Below, in pieces: positions 49,500 to 59,618 of a DNA stretch of 64,000 nt. How positions within the stretch are numbered: the stretch's first letter is position 1; each line of letters starts with the position of its first letter. The DNA lies in the NCBI GenBank assembly GCA_963713355.1, contig CAVQLK010000006.1, positions 310,001-374,000 of the forward strand, written 5' to 3'. A program made the position numbers and the translations under genes. The stretch comes from FEN-1219 sp963713355. GTDB taxonomy: Bacteria > Pseudomonadota > Gammaproteobacteria > Steroidobacterales > Rariloculaceae. The notes under the pieces are model-generated. The model was given only the letters and a program-made list of their open reading frames with translations. It was not told the DNA's origin and made no database searches.

Positions 49500-52400
49500 C
49501 TATTCCTTCTCGATCGTATAGAAGAGGTCCATCGACTCCTGCTCGCCGGACCGCGTTTCGATGCTCAACCGGTCGTTGACCTTGAATCGCAGCAGAAAAC
49601 CGCCGATGCGGTTGAAGAGACCATAGCTGTAACGGATGTAGAGCCTTGGGCTCAGATACTTGCCGGCCATCAGCGCGCCGGCATCCGTGTCTGTCGATTG
49701 CACCGTGAGCTCGTCCAAGCCGAGCGTGTTGCCGATCCGCTGCACGACGGGCAGCGCCTGCTGCAATCCCAGCGACAGCGCGGCCGTCTGCAGCGCAGAG
49801 GTCTCCTCGGTGCCCATCGGGTCGGAGCTACTCAGCGGGCGGTTGAACAAGAGATAGGACAGCGCGTCGGCTTCGCTCATGGCCGGCGTAGAGAACACGC
49901 GCGTGCGCGGCGCCTTCAGCGTGCCGGTGAGCTCGACGCCGACCTCGGTCACGGTGTTCGCAAAGTCGGTGGTTTCAGGCCTGCGTACGGCCCGCACGTC
50001 GAGGCCGGGATCGTCGAGAGGGCCGCTGAACAAGAGCTGGCCGCGGTCGAGCTCGAGCTCTTGGCCGTATGCGTTGTACGTGCCGTCGAGCCGCAACGTG
50101 CCCGTGGCGTTCGCCGAAGCGTTGGGCTCGGTCGCGACGCGCAGCTCGCCGGTTACGGTGGTGTCGAGGTTGAGGCCCGAGTAATGCACGTCGCTGCCCA
50201 GCGTGAACTCTACGCTCGAGCGCAGTTGCAGAGGCCGCGAGCGAGTATCGCGTGCTTGGCCGTGGACGACTGCATCCGGCGACGGAGCCACGGCTTGCGC
50301 CGGCAGCACATCGAGCGCGAGGTTCGCCCGCGGGACGTGCACGTTGCCTGCGACTTCTATGACGGGCAGCGCGACATCCACATCCAGGTTCGGCGACGCG
50401 AATATCTCGACGTCCGGCAGCTCCACGATTCGGACAGTATCGCCGCGCAGCGTGAGCTTCGTGGGCCATCCAGAGTTCGCGTCGAGCTCCGTCGTGCCGG
50501 CGAGCGTCAGCACGCCGTCGCCGGCGCGGCCTGTGGCATCGATCGCAAGCGAGCGGCCTCGGCTGCTCGTCGCCGTCGCCTCGATGCCCTCGACGACGAG
50601 GCCCCAGCGCGGCACGGCGACGCGGCCCTGCGACAACGCCGCGCGGCCGTCGACCGTCGGCTCTGCGACCGTGCCGCCGACGTCGAGGTCGACCGCGACG
50701 GCGCCTGCGACTTGCTCAAGCTCCGGCGACAGGAGCGCCAGGAACGCGACATCGGGCCATTCGATGCGCACCGTGCCGTCCACGCGCGAGTCGCGCGCGC
50801 GCACGTCTGCGATCTCGGCGTTGACATCGGCGCTGCCGCCGGCCGATCGGCGCACGGCTGCCGTCACGACGACGCGCCCCTCCGTCAGCGTCATGCCGGC
50901 TTGCACGAGGTCGAGCTCCGTCGCGAAGGCTAGATCGTCGCCGAAAGCAACGCTCGCGCGTGTGGAGCCGCCCGCCAGTGCGACGGCGCCGCGCGGCTCC
51001 CCCGTGAGATCGAACAACGCGCCCGACAGCTGGTAGACGCCCGCGAGCTCGATCTCGGGAGGCAGCAACGGCCGCAACGTCGCGAGATCGAAGTTTTGAC
51101 CCGATACGACGAGGCGATCTTCGGGCCGCCTGCGCAGATCGAGCTCGGTGCACCAGCGCGCGTTCGAGACGTGCGTAAGGCAGCTCGTGGCTAGCGTGAC
51201 GAAGCCGCGTCCCACGCCGAGCGCCGCCGGCGATTCGAGCCGCCAAGGTCCCAGGACCCGCTCATCGACGTCGAGCCCGTCGAGCATGCCGCGCCACACA
51301 CCTGCGCCGAAGCTGCCCCTAGCCGCCGCGATTGCACTGACACCGTCGGCGGCAAGCTCGAGCCGTGCCGTGTGCGCGGCCGCCGTGCCCTCGACGGCCG
51401 CTTCCAGCTCGCGAATGCGTAATGGGCCTCGCGCAAGATCCAGGGCTTCGAGCGTCAACGCGACGCGCGCGGCGCTGTCGAGCCCCGCCGTGCCGCGGAC
51501 GTCGAGCCGCTGCAGCGTGACGCCCGCGTACGCGGCGTCGCGCAGCGTCACCTCGCCGTTGGCACGCGGCTCCCGCCACGTGCCGCCGAGAGTCACGTCC
51601 GCCGTCAGCGCGCCCGCGGCGTTGGGCACGAGCAAGTCGAGCTGCTCGAGCTCGGCGTCGACGGTGACATCGAGGCCGTCGCCGTCGAGCGCGCCCGTCA
51701 GCACGACCCGGTTCGCGCCGGAGTCGAGGCGAAGCGCATCGAGCCGGACACGGTCACGGCCCGTCAGCGCCGCCGCGCCACTCAGTGTGACGGGATAGCC
51801 GCGCAGCTCGCCGGAGAGCTCGATGGCGTCGAGCGCTACGCTCGGCTCCGGAACGAGGCTCGCGCGCAGGCGCGTCGTGCCGTCGAGCTGCCCAGGCCAG
51901 GCGGCGACGATCCAGATCGGATTCAAGCGGCTCGCCGCGAGCTCGAGGCTCGTCTCGCGGCGCTCGAGATCCACGCTGCCGGCAGCGCGCAGCGTTCCGC
52001 TGCCGGGCGCCGCGGGCCTGAGCTCGAGCGGCGCGAGGTCGAGCAAGAGCCGCTGGCCCGTGCCTGCGACGGTGAAGCTTGCGGCGCGGCCCGCGATATC
52101 GAGGGCGCCGGCGCCGTCGTAGCGATATTCGGCCAACGAGCCGGCGAGCGCGAGGCGGCCGCTCGGGCTCGCGACACCGGCAACGCCCGGCCACGCGAGG
52201 TTCTGCCATTCGTTGACGACGTCGACGCGGAACGGGCCGGTTGTCAGCGTGCCCGTGGTCGTCGCCGAGAACGGCGTCGCGAGCTCGTGACGAAGCGTAA
52301 GGGCGGGCCAGGTCCCGCTCAGCTCGACGCTGCCGCTGGCCGCAACGCCGGCGAGCGGGCCCGACCATTCGCCGGCGACGTCGAGCTCGATGCTGTCCGC

Positions 52401-52953
52401 AAGCTCGAACGCGGCGTCCGCGGCGAGCGCGGCGTCGCCGAAGGTTCCCGCGACGTCCATGAGCTCGAGCCGGCCGCCGCCGTAAGTCCCTCCAAAGGTG
52501 GTCGCCGTGAAAACCAGCGTTCGCTCGAAAACCGTGATCGACAAAGACGCAGACGCTTCCTGCGTCGACACGCAGCAGCCACGGTAGCTGCGGCGGCCCG
52601 CCGCCGGCCGAGGCGGCGCCCGGTACGCGGCGGTACGTGGCTTGTCCCGCGTCGGCGCGCGTGAACGCGAGCACCCCGGTCAGCAGCGCGGGGCCATTCC
52701 ACTCGAGATCGAGCGCGTCGATGTCGAGCTCGTCGCGCGCCGTGCGCATGCGCACGCCCTCGAGGCGCAAGCCGTCGAGCAGCGAGCCGCGTACGCGCGC
52801 GACCGAGATCACCGGTGCGCCGGCGACTAGCCGGCGCACGAGCCATGCCGTGCCGCTCTCGGTGCCGGCGACCCACAGCGCGGCCGCGAGGCCCGCAAGC
52901 GCGACGACGGCGAGCACGCAGAGACCGATTGCGCCGCGCTTGAGCCACTTCAT
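49500..52953 (-). pseudogene. tamB: TamB translocation subunit, split by one frameshift
   Basis: Read through one frameshift, this is a protein of about 1150 aa. The N-terminal part (from ATG 52953) has the anchor helix WLKRGAIGLCVLAVVALAGL and the AsmA/TamB start (WLVRRLVAGAPVISVARVRG). The rest, in another frame, ends with the DUF490 domain (AYGQELELDRGQLLFSGPLDDP, LTGTLKAPRTRVFSTPAMSE). One extra base near 52545-52570 joins LPWLLRVDAG to ASLSITVFERTLVF. TamB is a periplasm-spanning protein that works with TamA in outer-membrane protein and lipid transport. The ATG overlaps the tamA stop. The shift may be a sequence error. Confidence 0.85.
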
Positions 52954-54692
52954 AGGTCGGGCCCGAGCGTGATGTGCACGCGCCAATCGTCGTGATCGTC
53001 CTCGAGCGGCAGCGCGAGGTCGAGGCGGATCGGCCCGAGCGGCGATTGCCAGCGTCCGCCCATGCCGACGCTCGTCTTGGCGTCCATCTCCGAACGCTCG
53101 AACGCGTTGCCGGAGTCGACGAAGAACGCGAGCGACCAGCGCGCGCGCAGCGGCTGCTCGAACTCGAAGCTGCCCGTCGCGAGCGACGAGCCGCCGATGA
53201 CGTTGCCGTTCGCGTCGACGGGGCCAAGCTCCTCGAACGCATAGCCGCGCACGCTGTTGTCGCCGCCGGCAAAGAAGCGCACAGACGCCGGCAGCTCCTC
53301 GAACTCGCGCTCGGCCGTCGCGCCGAGCTGGGTGCGAACCAGAATGCGTTGCCCGCGCGGCGTCGACCAGATCCACTTTCCGAGCGCAGTGGCTTGAACG
53401 AACGTCGTATCCGACACGATCTCGTCGACTGCTCCGCGCACCTCGAACGCCAGCTTCGAGCCTACGGTCGGCCGGATCTCGTTGTCGGCGCGGATTCGCG
53501 TCCAGCCGATGCCGGGCATGAGCAGCCGCGCGCGTGTCTCTGCCTGGTCCGCGATCTCGAAGTCCTCGACGCGCAACGCCAGCATATGCGTGCGCGTCCA
53601 CTCGGAGCTGCGCTCGCGCACGCGGCGCGCGCCGATCTCGAAGATCTCGCTCTCGGCCGAATCCGTGTCCTGGCGCTCGACGCCGGCGTCGAAGTTCAGC
53701 CACTCGGAGCGCGAGCCATTCAGCGGCATGCGATAGTTCGCCCGTACGTCCGAAATGACGGGCGAGAGCTGCGCGTTGATGCCGAACTGGTGACCGCGGT
53801 CGTTGAACCGCTGGTTGTTGCGGCTGAAGCGGAGGCGCACGCGCGTGTCCGTCGAGTACCCGATGCCATAGTTCGTCGTCACGCGCGGCGCGCCCGTCAA
53901 CGTGACGGCGATCGGAATCGTCCGCGTCGCAGGGTCCGCCGGCAGGGGCCGAACGTCGATCGTGCGGAAAAAGCCGCTGTCCGCGAGTGCCGCATAGACG
54001 TCGACGAGCTGGCGCGCATCGTAAGGCGCGCCCTCGTCGAAGGTCAGGTACGACGATGCGAGCTCCTCCGTCAGCACGTTCTGCGTCAGCTCGGTGCGGC
54101 CGAAGGCGTACCGAGCGCCTGAGTCGAAGTGCAGGGCGATGTCGGCCGCATGCTCCTCGGGGTAGACATCGATGGCGTTCGCCGTGAAGCGCGCATCGGC
54201 ATAGCCGCGCTCGCGGCCGAGATCCGCCAACCGCCGCTTGAGTAGCTCGTAGGCGCCGTGATCGAGCGCGGCGCCGATCGAGAGAGCGGCTTGCGCGAGC
54301 GCCACTGCTGCTACGAACGGCGAATCGCTCTGCGCCTCGCCCGTCAGTGCCAAGTCGAGCGTGCGGACGCGCACGGGCTCGCCGACCGCGATGGTGAAGC
54401 GCGCGTGCCAGCAGTCGTCGGCGAACAGCAACGTCGGCTCGATCGTCGGCTCGTAGTACCCGAACGCCTGCAAGGAGTCGCGAATCCGCGCCGGAGCCCT
54501 GCTGTGCAGCTGCTCGATGCGCGCGCGCGGCGCGTCGCACGGTTCTTCGTCGAGGTCGAGATAGGCGAGCACGTTCGCGGCGATAGGGCCCTCGACGCCG
54601 ACGATTCCGACTTCGGCTGCGGCGATGCCGGCGACGGCGAGCGCTGCGGCAGCCGTCACGCCCGCCTGCCATGCTCGTCGAGGGTCAGTCAT
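52950..54692 (-). CDS. tamA: TamA, Omp85-family outer-membrane assembly protein
   Basis: A 580-aa Omp85 protein. Signal peptide (residues 1-28, ending GIAAAE), POTRA domains (about 30-265, including DSLQAFGYYEPTIEPTLLF and RGYADARF) and a 16-strand barrel with PLNGSRSEWLNFDAGVERQD, the lid-loop motif FFAGGDNSVRGYAFEELGP and a C-terminal strand WRVHITLGPDL. Length and order match TamA. ATG 54692 is chosen because the signal peptide begins there; a GTG at 54740 adds an unlikely leader. Directly coupled to tamB (ATGA overlap). Confidence 0.9.
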   Translation of the reverse strand: MTDPRRAWQAGVTAAAALAVAGIAAAEVGIVGVEGPIAANVLAYLDLDEEPCDAPRARIEQLHSRAPARIRDSLQAFGYYEPTIEPTLLFADDCWHARFTIAVGEPVRVRTLDLALTGEAQSDSPFVAAVALAQAALSIGAALDHGAYELLKRRLADLGRERGYADARFTANAIDVYPEEHAADIALHFDSGARYAFGRTELTQNVLTEELASSYLTFDEGAPYDARQLVDVYAALADSGFFRTIDVRPLPADPATRTIPIAVTLTGAPRVTTNYGIGYSTDTRVRLRFSRNNQRFNDRGHQFGINAQLSPVISDVRANYRMPLNGSRSEWLNFDAGVERQDTDSAESEIFEIGARRVRERSSEWTRTHMLALRVEDFEIADQAETRARLLMPGIGWTRIRADNEIRPTVGSKLAFEVRGAVDEIVSDTTFVQATALGKWIWSTPRGQRILVRTQLGATAEREFEELPASVRFFAGGDNSVRGYAFEELGPVDANGNVIGGSSLATGSFEFEQPLRARWSLAFFVDSGNAFERSEMDAKTSVGMGGRWQSPLGPIRLDLALPLEDDHDDWRVHITLGPDL

Positions 54693-54864
54693 GCGTAGAG
54701 TGCTCAACGATTCGTTCGCAAAAGGGCTGCGATAGTTCACGGACCAGTGTACTTCGCCGCTTGCACGCGTCGGTTTCCCTTAAGTCCAGTGTCCCAAGCC
54801 CGAGCCGGCTGGGCTACGGGGGCAAAAGCACGTACATTGGGCGCCGCTCCTCGATGAGAACGGC

Positions 54865-56432
54865 ATGACGGTAAGGACACGGTTCGCGCCGAGCCCGACG
54901 GGCTATCTCCACATCGGCGGTGTCCGCACGGCGCTATTCAATTGGCTGTTCTCGCGCCAGCGCGGCGGGCAATTCCTGCTGCGGATCGACGACACGGATC
55001 AGCAGCGCAACGTCGCCGAGGCGCTGCAGCCGATACTCGACGGCTTCCGCTGGCTCGGCATCGACTGGGACGAGGGCCCGGAGGTCGGCGGGCCGTACGA
55101 GCCGTACTTCCAGTCGCAGCGGCAGCCGCGCTATCGAGCCGCCGTCGAGCGCTGCTCGCGAGCGGACATGCTTATCGCGACTATGCGACGCACGGAGGAG
55201 ATCCAGGCGGAGCGCACGGCCGCCGAGAAGGACAAGCGCGCGTTCCTCTACAGCCGCCGGTGGATGGCCGAGACCGATGGCGACGCAAGCCGCTTCGAGG
55301 CCGAAGGGCGCAAGCGCGTCGTGCGGCTGAAGATGCCGCGCGAGGGCCAGTGCCGCTTTCACGATCTCGTCCGCGGCGACGTCGCGTTCGATTGGGAGAA
55401 CGAGCAGGACCACGTCATGCAGCGGGCCGACGGCACCTGCCTCTACCATCTGGCGAGCGTAGTCGACGATCACGACTTCAAGATCACGCACGTGATCCGC
55501 GCGATCGAGCACCTCTCCAACACGCCGCGGCAGATCTTCATCATGCAAAGCTTGGGCTACGCCCTGCCGGAGTTCGCGCACTTGCCGTACGTCGCGGAGC
55601 CCGGCAGCCAGAACAAGCTGAGCAAGCGCAAGGTCGCGCAGTACTTGAAGCATCCCGATTTCAAGCGGCTGTACGAGCATGGGCTCGACATCGCGGCGAA
55701 GATCGGCCATCCGACCACGCGCCGAGACCTTCAATCCCGTCGTCGTCGACTTCTACCGCGTCGCCGGTTACCTGCCCGATGCGATCATCAACTATTTGTT
55801 GCTGCTCGGCTGGTCGCTCGACGACTCGCGCGAGGAATTCACGCGCGCGCGAGATGATCGAGCTGTTCACGCTCGACCGCGTGAACAAGTCGCCGGCGAG
55901 CTTCGATCCGCAGAAGCTCTGGGCGTTCGAGGATCGCCACATGCGCGGCGTGCCCGTCGAGAGCAAGGTGCCGGCGGCGCTCCTTTACCTACAGCGCGCG
56001 GGCCTCGTTCCGGCGCCGCCGCCGTCCGGCATCGGGCCATACATCGCGCGCGTCATCGCTGCGGCCGGCGACCGCATCAAGACGATGGGCGATATCTTGC
56101 AGTTCCGCGAGTTCTTCGTAACCGACGACGCATTGCCGCTCGACGGCCCCGAGTTCGCCAAGCTAGTGAAGGTCGAAGGCGCCGTCGCGCTGCTGCGCGA
56201 GCTCGCTGCGCGGCTCGAGTCCGTCGCTAGCTTCGAGCCGGCGGCGCTCGAGCAGGACGTCAAGGCGTTCTTGGCCGAGCGCAGCCTCAAGGCCGCGCAG
56301 CTCGTGCATCCTTTGCGTTTCGCCGTGACCGGCCGGACGGTCGGCTTGGGGCTTTATGACGCGCTTGCGATCTTGGGACGCGAGCGGTCGCTCGCCCGGA
56401 TCCGGCGCGCGGCGTCGGCCGCAGCAGGCTGA
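54865..56432 (+). pseudogene. gltX: Glutamyl-tRNA synthetase, interrupted by four frameshifts
   Basis: Class I GluRS: RFAPSPTGYLHIGGVRTALF (HIGH signature), SQNKLSKRKVAQYLKHPDF (KMSKS region as KLSKR), YLPDAIINYLLLLGWSLDD and EMIELFTLDRVNKSPASFDP. These stretches lie in three frames. Relative to a continuous protein one base is missing near 55151 and one extra is present near 55192, so LLASGHAYRDYAT lies out of frame; extra bases occur near 55722 and in the CGCGCGCGC run at 55842-55850. The reconstructed product is about 520 aa. The KLSKRK...YEHG variant is one I associate with planctomycete-type enzymes. Either error-rich sequence or a decaying extra copy. Confidence 0.85.
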
Positions 56433-56438
56433 TCCCCG

Positions 56439-57572
56439 CTAGCGGAACAGCTGCGGCGCGAGCTTCGTCAGGTACTCGCGCCAATTGATCCACGTGTGGC
56501 CGCCGCCCGATTCCTCGTAAACGACGTCGAAGCCGTGCTTCTCGAGCATGGCCACTGTGGCGTGCGTCGTATCGAGCAGGAAGTCGTCCTTGCCCGTCGA
56601 GAACCAGACGAGCTCGAGACCGCGCTTCAGCGCACGGTCGTCGAGCCGCGCGGCGTGCGTGCTCTCCCAGTCGGAGTTGCTCGCGATCCCAAACACGCCG
56701 GAGCTCATGACGCCGACGTAGCCGTAGCTTTCGAGGTCGCCGAACGCGATGTCGAGCGTCTGCGCGCCGCCCATCGAGAGCCCCGCGATCGCGGGGTCGG
56801 CGCGCGCGGTTCGGACGCGGTACGTGCTTTCGACGTACGGCTTGATGTCGGCGTCGAACTCGCGGACGAAGTCCGCCGTGTTCAGCCCGCCGCCTACGCC
56901 GCCGAAACGCGAGGTGTGCCCGTCGGGCATCACGACGATCATCGCCCGCGCGTCGGCGGCCGCGATGAGGTTGTCGATGATGAACCCGGCGCGGCCGACC
57001 GTCGGCCACGAGTCATCGCCATCGAATGCGCCGTGCAACAGATAAAGCACGGGATAAGCCTCGCGGTTCTTCTCGTAGCCCGGCGGCGTGTAGACGTGCA
57101 TGCGGCGTGTGCGGCCGAGCGTCGTCGAGAAATAGTGCACCTCGCTCACGGACCCGTGCGCGATGCGTTGCGTGTCCATGAACGGTGCGCCGGGCACGTA
57201 GAACAAGCTCCACGCGTTGCCGTTCGACTCGCTCGTCTGCGGATTGCCGGGGTCGTTCGTCGCTACGCCGTCGACGGTGAAGCGGTAGCGATATGCGCCC
57301 GGCGCGAGCGCCGGCAGCATGACCGTGAACACGCCGTCGACGCCTTTCGCGAGCGCCAGACCGCCCTCCATAGGGACACCGGGAATGTCGCCGCCGCTGA
57401 CGAGCTCGATGCGTTCCGCGGACGGCGCGCGCAGTCGCAACGTCACGTCACGATTCGCCGCAATCTCGGGCGAGACGACAGGCGGCGGTGGCGCCGCGGG
57501 CGGTTGCGCGAGCGCGGAAGCCGCCATGGCCGTCGCGCAAATAGCCGCCAGGACCTTCGGTAGCTTGCCCAT
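56439..57572 (-). CDS. Secreted esterase, esterase-D/feruloyl-esterase-like with N-terminal E-set domain
   Basis: A 377-aa protein: signal peptide to ALAQ (residue 23), an immunoglobulin-like E-set domain (about 35-120, NRDVTLRLRAPSAERIELVS, YRYRFTVDGVATNDPGN) and an esterase-D-type alpha/beta hydrolase domain with YLLHGAFDGDDSW, nucleophile Ser in AGLSMGGAQT and catalytic His in GGGHTWINWREYL. The layout equals that of secreted feruloyl/acetyl-xylan esterases and trehalose-ester-type enzymes. Not obviously in an operon with gltX, with which it converges (6 bp). Confidence 0.88.
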   Translation of the reverse strand: MGKLPKVLAAICATAMAASALAQPPAAPPPPVVSPEIAANRDVTLRLRAPSAERIELVSGGDIPGVPMEGGLALAKGVDGVFTVMLPALAPGAYRYRFTVDGVATNDPGNPQTSESNGNAWSLFYVPGAPFMDTQRIAHGSVSEVHYFSTTLGRTRRMHVYTPPGYEKNREAYPVLYLLHGAFDGDDSWPTVGRAGFIIDNLIAAADARAMIVVMPDGHTSRFGGVGGGLNTADFVREFDADIKPYVESTYRVRTARADPAIAGLSMGGAQTLDIAFGDLESYGYVGVMSSGVFGIASNSDWESTHAARLDDRALKRGLELVWFSTGKDDFLLDTTHATVAMLEKHGFDVVYEESGGGHTWINWREYLTKLAPQLFR

Positions 57573-57609
57573 CGCGCCCTCCCTCGAGCGTCTTCGGCTG
57601 CCCGAGCGG

Positions 57610-58515
57610 TTAGTTCTTCAAGCTCTGATACGAGAAACGCGTGAAACTTTCGGGGTTCATGAATCCCTGGCCCCACGCGGCGTCGAACTCGGCAGTCGGG
57701 CCGGCTGCGACGACCTCGTCCTCGCTCATGCCCGCATCGATCAGCGCTTGGATCTTGCCGCGGACGGCCACGAGCATGTCGTGGAAGCGCTGCATGTCGG
57801 CCCGGTTTGCGAGCGCGCCGTGGCCCGGAATGATTTTCGTATTGGCGTCGCTGCGTGACAGCACGGCGTCCGCCGAAGCGATGAAGCCGTCGATCGAGCC
57901 GTTACTGCCGACGTCGATGAACGGGTAGACGTCCTTCATGTACGTGTCGCCTGCATGGATCACGTTCGCGTTCGTGAAGTGGACGATCGAGTCCCCGTCC
58001 GTGTGCGCGTTCTCGACGTGCACGACCTGAACGACGTCGCCGTTCAGCCGGAATGTCGTGCGCGTCGGAAAGGTGACGACGGGCAGCGCCGCGGCCGGAG
58101 AGGGCGGGACGCGCTGGTTGAACGCCGCCATGAATTGCTCCGTGCTCATGCGCGCGAGCACGTTGTCGTGCGCGATGATGACGGCGCCGGCCAGCCCCAG
58201 CGGCTCGTTACCGCCCGAGTGATCGCCGTGCCAGTGCGTGTTGATGACGTACTTGACGTCACTGCCGCCGGCCGCGCGCACCGCTGCGAGGATCTTGGCG
58301 TTTAGCGGCGCGTATTGCGTATCGACGAGCACGGAGCCGTCGGCTCCCGTCGACAGCGCGATGTTGCCGGCGCCTTCGCCGACCAGCACCAGCATGAACA
58401 GATTCGGAGTGAGCTGTTGCGTTTCGATTCGAGCAGCCGAGAAATCCTGTTGCTGTGCAAAGGCCGGCGCCATCGCCAGCAGTGCCGCGGAACCGAGCGC
58501 TAGTCTTTTGAACAC
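57610..58515 (-). CDS. Secreted metallo-beta-lactamase-fold hydrolase
   Basis: A 301-aa MBL-fold enzyme with a signal peptide (MFKRLALGSAALLAMAPAFA). Zinc ligands are complete: H94, H96, D98, H99 (THWHGDHSGG), H170 (ENAHTDGDS), D189 (HAGDTYMK) and H231 (IPGHG). The His-rich set matches periplasmic MBL-fold hydrolases; lactamase activity cannot be told from motifs, and quinone- or ester-type substrates are equally possible. GTG 58515, preceded by a G-rich ribosome site (GGGGGTGG), is preferred to ATG 58566 because the signal peptide starts there. It is followed 37 bp on by the esterase gene. Confidence 0.87.
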   Translation of the reverse strand: MFKRLALGSAALLAMAPAFAQQQDFSAARIETQQLTPNLFMLVLVGEGAGNIALSTGADGSVLVDTQYAPLNAKILAAVRAAGGSDVKYVINTHWHGDHSGGNEPLGLAGAVIIAHDNVLARMSTEQFMAAFNQRVPPSPAAALPVVTFPTRTTFRLNGDVVQVVHVENAHTDGDSIVHFTNANVIHAGDTYMKDVYPFIDVGSNGSIDGFIASADAVLSRSDANTKIIPGHGALANRADMQRFHDMLVAVRGKIQALIDAGMSEDEVVAAGPTAEFDAAWGQGFMNPESFTRFSYQSLKN

Positions 58516-58591
58516 GCCGCCACCCCCGTAATTTGTGTTCTTTTGCGAAGCGGCATCATACATCAATAGGAAGCGGTCCCCGGCGCGCGCA

Positions 58592-59575
58592 TCAGTGCAC
58601 GAGCCGCTCGCGGCCGTGCGGCGTGTCGTAGTTCAACTCGGGGCCGATCGGCACGATGCGCGACGGATTCAAGTTCGCGTGGCTGCCGTAGTAATGGCGT
58701 TTGATGAAGTCGATGTGCACGGTTTCCGCGATGCCGGGGATCTGATAGACGTCGCGCACGAACCCCCAGAGGTTCGGGTAATCGACGATGCGCCGCCGGT
58801 TGCACTTGAAGTGGCCGTGATAGACGGGATCGAAGCGGATCAGCGTCGTGAACAGGCGGATATCGGCCTCCGTGAACCGAGGGCCCGTCAGGTAGCGCCG
58901 CGTAGCCAGCCGGCCTTCGAGCCGCTCGAGCGCGGCAAAAAGTCCCATAGCGGCCTCCTCGTACGCTTCCTGCGTCGTCGCGAACCCTGCGCGGTAGACG
59001 CCGTTGTTGAGGTTCGGATAAATGAACGCGTTCAGCTCGTCGATCTCGGCACGCAGCTCCTCGGGATAGTAGTCGTTGTGATCAGCACCGATTTGGTCGA
59101 ACGCGCTGTTCAGCATGCGGATGATCTCGGCCGACTCGTTCGACACGATCGTGCGCTCGTGCTTGTCCCACAGGATCGGAATCGTCGCGCGCCCCGAATA
59201 CGTTGGATCGGCGAGCGTGTAGAGCTCGTAGAGCCGTTCGACGCGATTGACCGAGTCGGCGATGGTTTCGGGGCCCGGCGCGAACGTCCAACCTTGCTCG
59301 CCCATGTAGCTGTTGACGGCCGAGATGCCGATCGACGACTCGAGCCCTTTCACCTTGCGCATGATCAGCGTGCGATGCGCCCACGGGCACGCATAGGCGA
59401 CATAGAGGTGATAACGGCCGGGCTCGGCGCGAAAGCCGCCGCGGCCCGACGGGCCCGCGGAGCCGTCGGCCGTGACCCAATTGCGAAACTGCGCTTCGCT
59501 GCGGACGAAGCGGCCTTTCGATGCCTTCGTGTCATACCAGACGTCGTGCCACTTGCCGTCGACGAGCAGTCCCAT
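58592..59575 (-). CDS. yqjG: Glutathionyl-hydroquinone reductase (YqjG/xi-class GST)
   Basis: A 327-aa xi-class GST. The catalytic Cys63 lies in YACPWAHRTLI, as in E. coli YqjG; VPIVWD-type segment reads IPILWDKHERTIVSNESAEI and the C-domain contains YPNLNNGVYRAGFATTQEAY and LTGPRFTEADIRLFTTLIRFD. These enzymes reduce glutathionyl-hydroquinones formed from quinones or chlorinated aromatics. Cytosolic. It lies 76 bp after the start of the secreted MBL gene on the same strand and diverges from the TRAP transporter. Presence fits a lifestyle of aromatic or halogenated compound breakdown. Confidence 0.9.
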   Translation of the reverse strand: MGLLVDGKWHDVWYDTKASKGRFVRSEAQFRNWVTADGSAGPSGRGGFRAEPGRYHLYVAYACPWAHRTLIMRKVKGLESSIGISAVNSYMGEQGWTFAPGPETIADSVNRVERLYELYTLADPTYSGRATIPILWDKHERTIVSNESAEIIRMLNSAFDQIGADHNDYYPEELRAEIDELNAFIYPNLNNGVYRAGFATTQEAYEEAAMGLFAALERLEGRLATRRYLTGPRFTEADIRLFTTLIRFDPVYHGHFKCNRRRIVDYPNLWGFVRDVYQIPGIAETVHIDFIKRHYYGSHANLNPSRIVPIGPELNYDTPHGRERLVH

Positions 59576-59618
59576 CGCCTACCTCCGCTTGAAATCACAT
59601 GATACCGTTGCTGCACTC

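Noticed and set aside
51754..52540. Continuation of the first tamB frame as a separate protein
   Set aside because: Beyond about 52550 it is Arg-rich shadow sequence, while the other frame carries the TamB family sequence.
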